Shown: in pieces, positions 1 to 5,344 of the stretch
Layout of the letters: each line of letters starts with the position of its first letter
Position numbering within the stretch: position 1 is the stretch's first letter
NCBI GenBank assembly: GCA_029239545.1
Contig: JARBUQ010000364.1
Location: 1 to 5,344 of the forward strand
From: Paenibacillus sp.
Lineage (GTDB): Bacteria; Bacillota; Bacilli; Paenibacillales; NBRC-103111
DNA length: 5,344 bases
Direction: 5' to 3'
The notes under the pieces: model-generated
What the model was told of the DNA's origin: nothing
Seen by the model: the letters and a program-made list of their open reading frames with translations, nothing else
The model's database searches: none
Position numbers and translations under genes: made by a program

Positions 1-759
1 GGAAGAATCGATTTTGAACAGGTTAGCTTCGCTTACGAAGGTTCCTCCGGGGAGCCGGTAGTCAAGAATATTACACTAACCTGCTTGCCTGGTGAAACGG
101 TAGGCATTATCGGTTCAACTGGCTCGGGGAAAAGCAGTCTGGTCAGTCTTATTCCGCGTTTCTATGATGCCAGCTCTGGTGTTGTGAGGGTGAATGGCGT
201 TGACGTGGCTCAGGTTGATCCTGTAAAGCTGAGAGAGACGATTGCCATCGTGCCGCAGAAGTCGGTGCTGTTCACAGGTTCGATCATGGACAATATAAAG
301 TGGGGCAATGACGACGCTTCTCCTGAGGAAGTGCAGCGAGTGGCGGAGATGGCCGCAGCGCATTCTTTTATTAGCAGCTTTCCGGAAGGCTACGATACCC
401 AACTCGGTCAGCGCGGAGTGAATCTCTCCGGGGGTCAGAAGCAGCGTCTCTCGATTGCAAGAGCTTTGATCAGGCGGCCGAGCATTCTTATTCTTGATGA
501 CTGCACGAGTGCAGTTGATGTGGCGACGGAAGCGAGCATTAAAGAAGCTTTGAAAAGTTATGCCAGGGATTTGACCTGCCTGCTTATAGCTCAGCGTATT
601 ACGTCGGTTATGGATGCGGACAAAATAGTCGTGATCGATCAAGGAGAAATTGTAGGGATCGGGAAGCACGACACGTTGATGAAGGAATGCACTGTATACC
701 AGGAGATCTACCAGTCTCAAATCGGGAAGGAGGCGCAGATCGATGTCCAAGGACAATGA
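1..759 (+). CDS. ABC exporter half-transporter, subunit with degenerate ATP site (3' part only)
   Basis: This is the C-terminal nucleotide-binding domain of an ABC exporter half-transporter. The frame is open from base 1, so the membrane domain and true start lie outside the window; the TTG at 85 is internal. The 252 visible residues show an A-loop Tyr12, Walker A GSTGSGKS (38-45), Q-loop Gln86, signature LSGGQ (142-146), Walker B ending LILDD (Asp166-Asp167), D-loop SAVD (170-173), and Gln198 where the switch-loop His normally sits (AQR instead of AHR). Asp for the catalytic Glu together with Gln for the His marks a degenerate ATP site, as known for TM287 and BmrC in heterodimeric exporters. 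The next gene overlaps it and supplies the complementary motifs, so the two probably form one efflux pump in the cytoplasmic membrane. The substrate cannot be read from the sequence; drugs or lipids are typical for the family. It resembles the B. subtilis YfiB/YfiC and YheI/YheH groups, but I cannot assign an ortholog. Confidence 0.95.
   Translation, partial: GRIDFEQVSFAYEGSSGEPVVKNITLTCLPGETVGIIGSTGSGKSSLVSLIPRFYDASSGVVRVNGVDVAQVDPVKLRETIAIVPQKSVLFTGSIMDNIKWGNDDASPEEVQRVAEMAAAHSFISSFPEGYDTQLGQRGVNLSGGQKQRLSIARALIRRPSILILDDCTSAVDVATEASIKEALKSYARDLTCLLIAQRITSVMDADKIVVIDQGEIVGIGKHDTLMKECTVYQEIYQSQIGKEAQIDVQGQ
727..733 (+). promoter_or_regulatory. Ribosome binding site AAGGAGG for the second ABC gene
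   Basis: A near-perfect Shine-Dalgarno sequence lies inside the end of the upstream ABC gene, 9 bases before the ATG at 743. It fixes that ATG as the start and shows that the 17-base gene overlap is real. The overlap suggests coupled translation, which suits subunits needed in equal amounts. Confidence 0.85.
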
Positions 760-2632
760 ACGCAAGGCGCAATCCAATAGTGGAGCGCCCCAAGCCGACA
801 TGGCGGTTATAGCGGGTCCCGGAAGACCCGGAGGGGGCATGGTAGGACGCGGAGGACGAGCGCCGGTAGTGAAGCCTAAAAATTTTACCAAAACGTTGAA
901 AAAGCTGTGGAAGTATCTCGGCGCAGAACGGAAGTGGCTGACGGTCCTGTTCTTCCTGCTGCTGATCGGGGCTGGAATCAGCTTACTCGGCCCCTATCTG
1001 ATCGGAGCAGCGGTCGATGCGATGACTGCAGGCGAGGGAGGAATGGTCGATTCCACACTGCTCGAAATTGTCCTGATCGCACTAGTGGCTGCCTATTTGG
1101 GAGATGCTGTTCTGACTTTTTTGCAGGGCTGGCTAATGGCTGGCATGTCTCAGAGAGTGGTCATGAATCTCAGGCGCACTCTGTTCGAGAAATTGCAGAA
1201 GCTTCCATTATCCTTTTTTGATTCTCGTCCGCATGGGGAAGTAATGAGCCGCCTTTCGAACGATATCGATAACGTCAGCAATACAATCTCACAGTCTACT
1301 ACACAGCTTATGTCCGGCTCTGTGGCAATTGTCGGCTCACTAATTATGATGCTTGTCCTTAGTCCCCTGTTAACATTGGCCAGTATGATAACGGTGCCGC
1401 TCGTATATGTACTTGCCAGAACGATTACGAAACGAACGAGCAAGCTGTTCAAAAATCAGCAAATAGAGCTTGGCCGATTGAATGGTCACGTTGAGGAGAC
1501 GATCTCGGGGATGGAGGTTGTCAAAGCTTTCAACCGCGAGGAGAAATCGATCGGCGAGTTCGAGACCGTGAATAAGAGGCTGTATGAGGTTGGGCTGAAG
1601 GCGCAAATCTGGTCCGGTTTCCTCATGCCGTTATTAGGGGTCATTAACAATATTGGATTCTCGACTATTGCGATTGTTGGAGGCATAATGGCCGTTCAAG
1701 GCGATATCACGGTTGGTGTCATTGCCAGCTTCATAAGCTATTCCAAACAATTCGTCAGACCTCTGAACGATATGGCTAATACCTTTAACATTCTTCAATC
1801 GGGCGTTGCTGGTGCTGAACGTGCTTTCGAAGTATTGGAGGAGGACGAGGAGCCTGAAGATGATGCGGGTGCCAAGGTACTAAGCAACCCGAGAGGGCGC
1901 GTCGAATTCGAGAATGTGAGCTTCGGCTACAGGCTGGATGTACCCATCCTGACGAACGTAAGCTTCGTGGTGCCGGAAGGCAGCAGCATTGCCTTGGTCG
2001 GACCGACTGGTGCAGGGAAGACTACGATCGTGAACCTGGTTACGCGTTTCTACGATATAACGAGCGGCACCATTACAATAGACGGTACCGATATCAAGAA
2101 TTATACAAGAGACAGCCTGCGCAGAAGCTTCGGTGTTGTACTGCAGGACACCTATTTGTTCTCGGGCACGATTGAAGAAAACATCAAGTACGGCAAACCG
2201 GACGCTACGGACGAAGAGATGAGTAGGGCTGCGAGGATGGCTAATGCCGATGGATTCATCCAGCGCTTGCCGAATCGTTATCAGACTATGCTTGCTGAGA
2301 ATGGCGGCAACATTAGCCAAGGCCAGAGACAGCTGCTGGCCATTGCCCGCGTGATTCTGGCCGACCCCTCCATTCTCATACTGGATGAGGCGACGAGCAG
2401 CATTGATACGCGTACTGAGCTTCATATTCAAGATGCGCTGTTAACATTGATGAAAGGCCGCACGAGCTTCGTCATTGCCCATAGATTGAACACAATCCGG
2501 GATGCGGACAGGATCATGGTTATCGACAAGGGCGGGATTGTCGAGCAGGGCAGTCATGAAGAGCTTTTGCAAAAGCAAGGAACCTACAGCAAGATGGTGT
2601 ATAATCAATTTAAGAATCTGGGAGCTGTCTGA
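743..2632 (+). CDS. ABC exporter half-transporter, subunit with catalytic Glu (permease + ATPase)
   Basis: A complete 629-aa half-transporter of the ABC exporter (MsbA/BmrA-like) type. Residues 1-50 form a polar N-terminal tail with a Gly/Arg/Pro-rich stretch (about 25-41). The membrane domain has six predicted helices at roughly 66-90, 104-131, 187-207, 208-227, 290-318 and 321-345. The nucleotide-binding domain starts near 385: A-loop Tyr396, Walker A GPTGAGKT (420-427), Q-loop Gln468, signature ISQGQ (524-528), Walker B with Asp548-Glu549, D-loop SSID (552-555) and switch His580. The signature departs from LSGGQ, and the preceding X-loop region reads ENGGN instead of the usual GERG. Both are traits of the TM288-type partner in heterodimers with one degenerate ATP site. 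The catalytic Glu and His are present, so this subunit should drive hydrolysis together with the LSGGQ of the upstream subunit. An ATG with a strong ribosome binding site supports the start, and it overlaps the upstream gene by 17 bases. Exported substrate unknown; similarity to the YfiC group is my impression only. Confidence 0.95.
   Translation: MSKDNERKAQSNSGAPQADMAVIAGPGRPGGGMVGRGGRAPVVKPKNFTKTLKKLWKYLGAERKWLTVLFFLLLIGAGISLLGPYLIGAAVDAMTAGEGGMVDSTLLEIVLIALVAAYLGDAVLTFLQGWLMAGMSQRVVMNLRRTLFEKLQKLPLSFFDSRPHGEVMSRLSNDIDNVSNTISQSTTQLMSGSVAIVGSLIMMLVLSPLLTLASMITVPLVYVLARTITKRTSKLFKNQQIELGRLNGHVEETISGMEVVKAFNREEKSIGEFETVNKRLYEVGLKAQIWSGFLMPLLGVINNIGFSTIAIVGGIMAVQGDITVGVIASFISYSKQFVRPLNDMANTFNILQSGVAGAERAFEVLEEDEEPEDDAGAKVLSNPRGRVEFENVSFGYRLDVPILTNVSFVVPEGSSIALVGPTGAGKTTIVNLVTRFYDITSGTITIDGTDIKNYTRDSLRRSFGVVLQDTYLFSGTIEENIKYGKPDATDEEMSRAARMANADGFIQRLPNRYQTMLAENGGNISQGQRQLLAIARVILADPSILILDEATSSIDTRTELHIQDALLTLMKGRTSFVIAHRLNTIRDADRIMVIDKGGIVEQGSHEELLQKQGTYSKMVYNQFKNLGAV
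2600..2605 (+). promoter_or_regulatory. Possible internal -10 element (TATAAT) before the unknown gene
   Basis: A perfect TATAAT lies inside the 3' end of the ABC gene, 65 bases before the ATG at 2671. No acceptable -35 hexamer is found 16-18 bases upstream; the nearest likeness, TTGCAA at 2567-2572, is 27 bases away. The sequence also encodes ABC residues, so chance is a fair explanation. If active, it would let the downstream gene be expressed without the exporter. Confidence 0.2.
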
Positions 2633-2652
2633 ACCACATAACCAATTATGCG

Positions 2653-2660
2653 AAAGGAAG
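2653..2660 (+). promoter_or_regulatory. Ribosome binding site AAAGGAAG deciding the ATG at 2671
   Basis: This purine-rich site lies 10 bases before ATG 2671. It is only 1 base before the in-frame GTG at 2662, which is too close for initiation. It therefore favours ATG 2671 over the longer reading. Confidence 0.65.
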
Positions 2661-2670
2661 AGTGACAATA

Positions 2671-3465
2671 ATGGCAATGACAAACGCAAATGGAGTAACG
2701 TATTATCCGCCACAGGGAGATTACACCATTTTTGATAATGAAGAGGATTATGCCGTCAAGGGGCGGACTTTGGGACTTTTCGGCAAAGCGCCCAAAGAAC
2801 AATTTTGGCATAAAAGTAAGACGAATCAGAGTTTGGTCTTCATCAAAGGTTACCAGGAGCATAAAAATTTGAATATCCTTATTATTGAGTTCGAGGATGG
2901 ACAATTATCCAGTATTCACCCTTCCTACTTAAAGGAAATGCAAGGCGGGGATTTCGGCAGGGAGCTTGTCCTTGAAGGAACAGAGGAGCCCGGCGCTGCA
3001 GCAAGTGCGGAACCGGATGCCGCATTGGAGGCTGCTGTTGAGGTTGAGGCTGCCATTGCCGAAGACAACGCGAGTGAGGCAGAGTTTACGGCCCCAGTGG
3101 TTGAGGCGGAACCTATGGAAGCACCAGTTTCCAAAAAGCCAAAAGAGAAAAAAGCCAAGACGGAGAAAATTGCCTTGCCAGTCGATAAGGTCAAAATGTC
3201 CGCAATCGTGAAGGAATTCGCGAGTAAGCCTAATCCCTTCTCCGATAATGACGATGAAGTCATACTATTGATGGATGTTGCGGTTGTGAGTGAAAGCCCG
3301 CTTGCGATTGGTGATGCTTGGTGCGGATATAGCAATACTCTTAAAGCACTCGGGCTTGAGGTCGGTGCCAAGCTCGAATTTGAGGGGAAGATCGTCGACA
3401 AGAAGTTCAATAAAGAAATTTTATATAAAGTGAATAATCCTTCGAAGATAATAATTTCTGAATAA
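2671..3465 (+). CDS. Unknown two-domain soluble protein with Ala/Glu/Lys-rich linker
   Basis: I do not recognise this 264-aa protein. It has no signal peptide and no membrane segment, so it is probably cytoplasmic. Three parts are visible. Residues about 8-92 look folded, with aromatic and hydrophobic strands (YYPPQGDY, FWHK, LVFIKGYQ, NILIIEFEDG, then SSIHPSYLKEM). Residues about 99-153 are acidic and rich in Ala, Glu and Pro, followed by a Lys-rich patch (154-166); this looks like a disordered linker. Residues about 169-264 form a second domain with alternating beta-type stretches (KMSAIVKEF, EVILLMDVAVV, GAKLEFEGKIVDKK, EILYKVNNP). The order resembles a small beta-barrel such as an OB fold, which would allow nucleic-acid or ligand binding; this is inference from pattern alone. 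The start at 2671 is chosen from the ribosome binding site; GTG 2662 would add only three residues. It lies 38 bases after the exporter gene without a terminator, so co-transcription is possible, but no functional link is shown. Confidence 0.85.
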   Translation: MAMTNANGVTYYPPQGDYTIFDNEEDYAVKGRTLGLFGKAPKEQFWHKSKTNQSLVFIKGYQEHKNLNILIIEFEDGQLSSIHPSYLKEMQGGDFGRELVLEGTEEPGAAASAEPDAALEAAVEVEAAIAEDNASEAEFTAPVVEAEPMEAPVSKKPKEKKAKTEKIALPVDKVKMSAIVKEFASKPNPFSDNDDEVILLMDVAVVSESPLAIGDAWCGYSNTLKALGLEVGAKLEFEGKIVDKKFNKEILYKVNNPSKIIISE

Positions 3466-3521
3466 TTATCCAAAAATGTTATGAATAAAAGCCGTAGTCA
3501 TTAAAAAGTACGAGCTATAAT

Positions 3522-3551
3522 TTGGTTACTTATGCATTTTTAATGTATACT
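3522..3551 (+). promoter_or_regulatory. Candidate sigma-A-type promoter for the antiporter pair
   Basis: TTGGTT (3522-3527) and TATACT (3546-3551) are separated by 18 bases in an AT-rich stretch. The -10 matches consensus at 5 of 6 positions and the -35 at 3 of 6 (the TTG). Transcription would begin near 3558, giving a leader of about 35 bases. It lies in the only sizeable intergenic gap (127 bases) of the window, so the antiporter and its regulator are probably a separate transcription unit. Function is inferred from sequence only. Confidence 0.5.
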
Positions 3552-3573
3552 ATAGGAGGTGTCCAGAAAATAC

Positions 3574-3581
3574 AAGGGGGG
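3574..3581 (+). promoter_or_regulatory. Ribosome binding site AAGGGGGG for the antiporter
   Basis: A G-rich Shine-Dalgarno-like run ends 11 bases before ATG 3593. It supports that start over the second in-frame ATG at 3602, which would be 20 bases away. A stronger consensus AGGAGGTG at 3554-3561 is too far upstream to serve this start. Confidence 0.6.
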
Positions 3582-3592
3582 AAAGACATTGT

Positions 3593-4804
3593 ATGGATCA
3601 TATGATTTTTGAGGTTGGAACCGCACTTATGTTAGTTGCATTTGCTTCAATCATTGCTAGCAGGCTAAAGTTCTCCATCATTCCTTTTCTGATTATTTTG
3701 GGAATGCTTGTCGGCCCGCATGCGCCTACAGTTGGCATATTTGATTTCAAGTTTATCGAGAGCCAGGAAATAATAGGATTTCTTGGGCGAATCGGTGTTC
3801 TATTTCTTTTGTTTTATATAGGACTGGAGTTCTCTGTTTCCAAGTTAATCAAATCGGGTCGCAATATTGTTTTTGGAGGAACCATCTACGTTGTATTGAA
3901 TTTCGTCATTGGGTTGGCTTATGGATTTTTGGTCGATTTCCCTTTGTACGAAACGTTAATTATCGCTGGGATGATATCGGTATCGTCCACTGCCATCGTA
4001 GCTAAAGTTCTGGTTGATCTCAGACGTACCGGTAACTCAGAGACAGAGCTGATCCTTGGCATGATTTTGTTCGATGACCTTTTTCTTGCCGTATTCTTAT
4101 CCGTTATGTCAGGACTGCTGCTTGGCGGCGCGACATCCGTCGGAGGAATCCTCCTTTCTGTAGGGATCTCTATGGGGTACATGCTGTTGTTTTTCATTAT
4201 TGCAAGAAAAGGAACGCCAATATTAAATAAGCTGCTGAATATCACTTCGAATGAAATTTTTATTATTGTCGTGTTTTCAACATTGTTTTTTATTTCCGGG
4301 TTTTCGGAAAAGCTGCATGTTGCGGAAGCGATCGGTGCCTTGTTATTCGGCCTGGCCTTATCTGAAACCGAACATAGCAAGCGGATTGAACATCTTGTTA
4401 TCCCGTTCCGTGATTTCTTCGGTGCTGTGTTCTTTTTCAGCTTTGGTTTAAGTATTGATCCTCTGACTCTTGGCGATGCCGCATGGATTGCTTTAGGTGC
4501 CGTGCTGTTAACGGTCGTAGGTAATATTGTATCCGGAATGATAGCAGGCAGAAAAGCAGGCCTGTCCCATAAGGCTTCTACGAATATTGGGCTTACCGTT
4601 ATGGCCCGAGGAGAATTTACCATTATTGTAGCCAATCTAGGTATAGCCGCAGGACTGATGCCGCTGCTTAAGCCTTTTTCCGCTCTATATGTGTTAGTAT
4701 TAGCTATTGTGGGACCTTTGCTTGCAAAAGAGTCCAAGTACGTTTATGGCGGTTTAAATAAAATATTCAAATGGAGCAAGCCCAAAGAAAAAGCAAAAGT
4801 GTAG
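3593..4804 (+). CDS. khtU: CPA2-family cation/proton antiporter, KhtU-like membrane subunit
   Basis: A 403-aa, almost wholly hydrophobic protein of the Kef/NapA (CPA2) monovalent cation:proton antiporter family, in the cytoplasmic membrane. It should exchange K+ (or Na+) for H+. Hydrophobic stretches fill residues 1-390, enough for about 12 helices. Family landmarks are SVSSTAIVAKVL (129-140), FDDL (160-163) with Asp161-Asp162 in the ion-binding region, and ARGEFT (338-343) in the late helices. A short basic tail (KWSKPKEKAKV) ends the protein. Length is close to B. subtilis KhtU (about 416 aa) and well short of KefB/KefC (about 600 aa), because no C-terminal NAD-binding RCK domain is present. 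The regulatory domain is supplied by the next gene, 28 bases downstream. That partner supports the KhtU assignment; other CPA2 exchangers without RCK domains (GerN/NapA type) are the alternative. Ion preference cannot be settled from sequence. Confidence 0.9.
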   Translation: MDHMIFEVGTALMLVAFASIIASRLKFSIIPFLIILGMLVGPHAPTVGIFDFKFIESQEIIGFLGRIGVLFLLFYIGLEFSVSKLIKSGRNIVFGGTIYVVLNFVIGLAYGFLVDFPLYETLIIAGMISVSSTAIVAKVLVDLRRTGNSETELILGMILFDDLFLAVFLSVMSGLLLGGATSVGGILLSVGISMGYMLLFFIIARKGTPILNKLLNITSNEIFIIVVFSTLFFISGFSEKLHVAEAIGALLFGLALSETEHSKRIEHLVIPFRDFFGAVFFFSFGLSIDPLTLGDAAWIALGAVLLTVVGNIVSGMIAGRKAGLSHKASTNIGLTVMARGEFTIIVANLGIAAGLMPLLKPFSALYVLVLAIVGPLLAKESKYVYGGLNKIFKWSKPKEKAKV

Positions 4805-4817
4805 GGATAATTTGAAT

Positions 4818-4823
4818 GGAGGG
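4818..4823 (+). promoter_or_regulatory. Ribosome binding site GGAGGG deciding the ATG at 4833
   Basis: This site is 9 bases before ATG 4833. An in-frame TTG at 4812 would lie upstream of the ribosome binding site and would encode the site itself (NGGCGA), so it is unlikely to be the start. Starting at 4833 also gives an N-terminus (MSTIRESDLPGIG) that matches the KhtT family. Confidence 0.8.
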
Positions 4824-4832
4824 TGTGGAGCA

Positions 4833-5321
4833 ATGAGTACTATTAGGGAATCTGATCTTCCGGGTATTGGGAGAAAATATCAGGTGGAGACTAGATCAGG
4901 AGATAAATTGGTTATTGTGATTCATGACGATGGCAGGAGAGAGTTATATCATTTTGAGGATGAAGATCCAGATGAGAGTATCTCCATGGTATCCCTGGAC
5001 GATGAAGAAGCCAGACAGATCGCCGCGATCATTGGTGGAATGAACTATAGACCCAAAGCTTTGGAAACAATAGAAGTGTCTCTTGATGAGTTGGTCATTG
5101 AATGGTGTAAAATAGAGCCTAACTTTAAATGTATTAATAAAACGATAGCGGAATTGCAAATTCGCCAAAGAACGGGAGCCACGATTCTTGCCATTGTGGA
5201 GAAGCATGCCCAGAAAATTAATCCCGGTCCGGATGACAAGCTTAACGCGGAAATGACTCTTGTCATGGCCGGAGTAAGAAAACAGATTAAACTGCTTAAG
5301 GATCTGTTGATGAACGGATAA
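4833..5321 (+). CDS. khtT: KhtT-like regulatory subunit of the cation/proton antiporter (RCK_C/TrkA-C domain)
   Basis: A 162-aa soluble cytoplasmic protein expected to bind the antiporter and gate its activity. The N-terminal part (1-70) carries the family pattern ESDLPGIGRKYQVETRSGD, HDDGRRELYHF and SLDDEEARQIAAIIGG. Residues about 76-160 form an RCK_C/TrkA-C ligand-binding domain (ELVIEWCKIE, TIAELQIRQRTGATILAIVE, NPGPDDKL, MTLVMAGVRKQIKLL). From memory, the sequence is close to B. subtilis KhtT (about 165 aa), whose RCK_C domain is reported to bind cyclic di-AMP and activate KhtU. Binding here is by homology; I cannot confirm the contact residues. The full-length RCK with an NAD-binding Rossmann part is absent, as expected for KhtT. 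It sits 28 bases after the antiporter without a terminator, so the two are probably one operon. The order is reversed relative to B. subtilis, where khtT precedes khtU. Start chosen from the ribosome binding site and family N-terminus. Confidence 0.9.
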   Translation: MSTIRESDLPGIGRKYQVETRSGDKLVIVIHDDGRRELYHFEDEDPDESISMVSLDDEEARQIAAIIGGMNYRPKALETIEVSLDELVIEWCKIEPNFKCINKTIAELQIRQRTGATILAIVEKHAQKINPGPDDKLNAEMTLVMAGVRKQIKLLKDLLMNG

Positions 5322-5344
5322 CAGAAGTAGACAAATGCAAGTTA

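Noticed and set aside
813..830. GC-rich hairpin CGGGTC-CCGGAA-GACCCG within the second ABC gene
   Set aside because: It is a perfect 6-bp stem, but it lies in Gly/Pro/Arg codons where such repeats arise easily, and no T-run follows, so it is not a terminator.
115..891. Long open frame (258 codons) on the minus strand opposite the ABC genes
   Set aside because: It is antisense to two well-supported ABC coding regions, and its protein has no recognisable domain and a Arg/His/Pro-rich composition typical of shadow frames.
2662..2670. GTG at 2662 as start of the unknown gene
   Set aside because: It would leave one base between the ribosome binding site and the start codon; ATG 2671 has normal spacing.
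2925..3473. Minus-strand Ser/Ala-rich frame of 182 codons opposite the unknown gene
   Set aside because: Its Ser/Ala richness mirrors the Ala/Glu-rich linker codons of the + strand gene, and that gene has a good ribosome binding site.
3490..3516. Weak hairpin (AGCCGTA paired with TACGAGCT, one bulged base, 12-base loop) after the unknown gene
   Set aside because: The place suits a terminator, but the stem is short and bulged and is followed by ATAATTTGG rather than a T-run. It is too weak to call.
3466..3592. Possible cyclic di-AMP (ydaO-type) riboswitch upstream of the antiporter
   Set aside because: The gap is only 127 bases, the predicted leader is about 35 bases, and no compact GC-rich paired structure is visible.
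3919..4737. Open frame of 272 codons on the minus strand opposite the antiporter
   Set aside because: The + strand frame has clear CPA2 motifs. The antisense product is low-complexity (Ser, Asn, Thr, Ile, Pro) as expected from reversed membrane-helix codons.

Overview
The window reads as part of a low-to-mid GC Firmicutes chromosome. The likeliest source is Paenibacillus or a close relative. This is inferred from strong purine-rich Shine-Dalgarno sites, protein sequences that resemble Bacillus/Paenibacillus versions, and a KhtT/KhtU-type antiporter pair. No phylogenetic search could be run, so the genus is a guess. All five supported genes lie on the + strand and fill nearly the whole window. 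There are no RNA genes, mobile elements, CRISPR arrays or convincing terminators.

Left part (1-2632): two half-size ABC exporter genes that overlap by 17 bases. The first enters from the left edge and only its nucleotide-binding domain is visible. The second is complete (629 aa; membrane domain plus nucleotide-binding domain). Their ATPase motifs complement each other as in known heterodimeric exporters. The first subunit has a good LSGGQ signature but Asp in place of the catalytic Glu and Gln in place of the switch His. The second has the catalytic Glu and His but an altered ISQGQ signature. A dimer of the two would have one competent and one degenerate ATP site.

Middle (2671-3465): a 264-aa soluble protein of unknown function. 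It has two compact domains joined by an Ala/Glu/Pro-rich, then Lys-rich, linker. It starts 38 bases after the exporter gene with no visible terminator between them, so it may be co-transcribed. This is the least explained gene in the window.

Right part (3466-5321): a 127-base intergenic region carries a plausible sigma-A-type promoter. It is followed by a CPA2-family cation/proton antiporter without a cytoplasmic RCK domain (KhtU-like, 403 aa) and, 28 bases later, its separate regulatory subunit with a C-terminal RCK_C/TrkA-C domain (KhtT-like, 162 aa). Together these should form a gated K+(or Na+)/H+ antiporter, possibly controlled by a nucleotide such as cyclic di-AMP, as is known for the Bacillus subtilis proteins. 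The order is antiporter then regulator, the reverse of B. subtilis khtSTU, and no khtS is seen. The last 23 bases after the regulator hold nothing I can identify.
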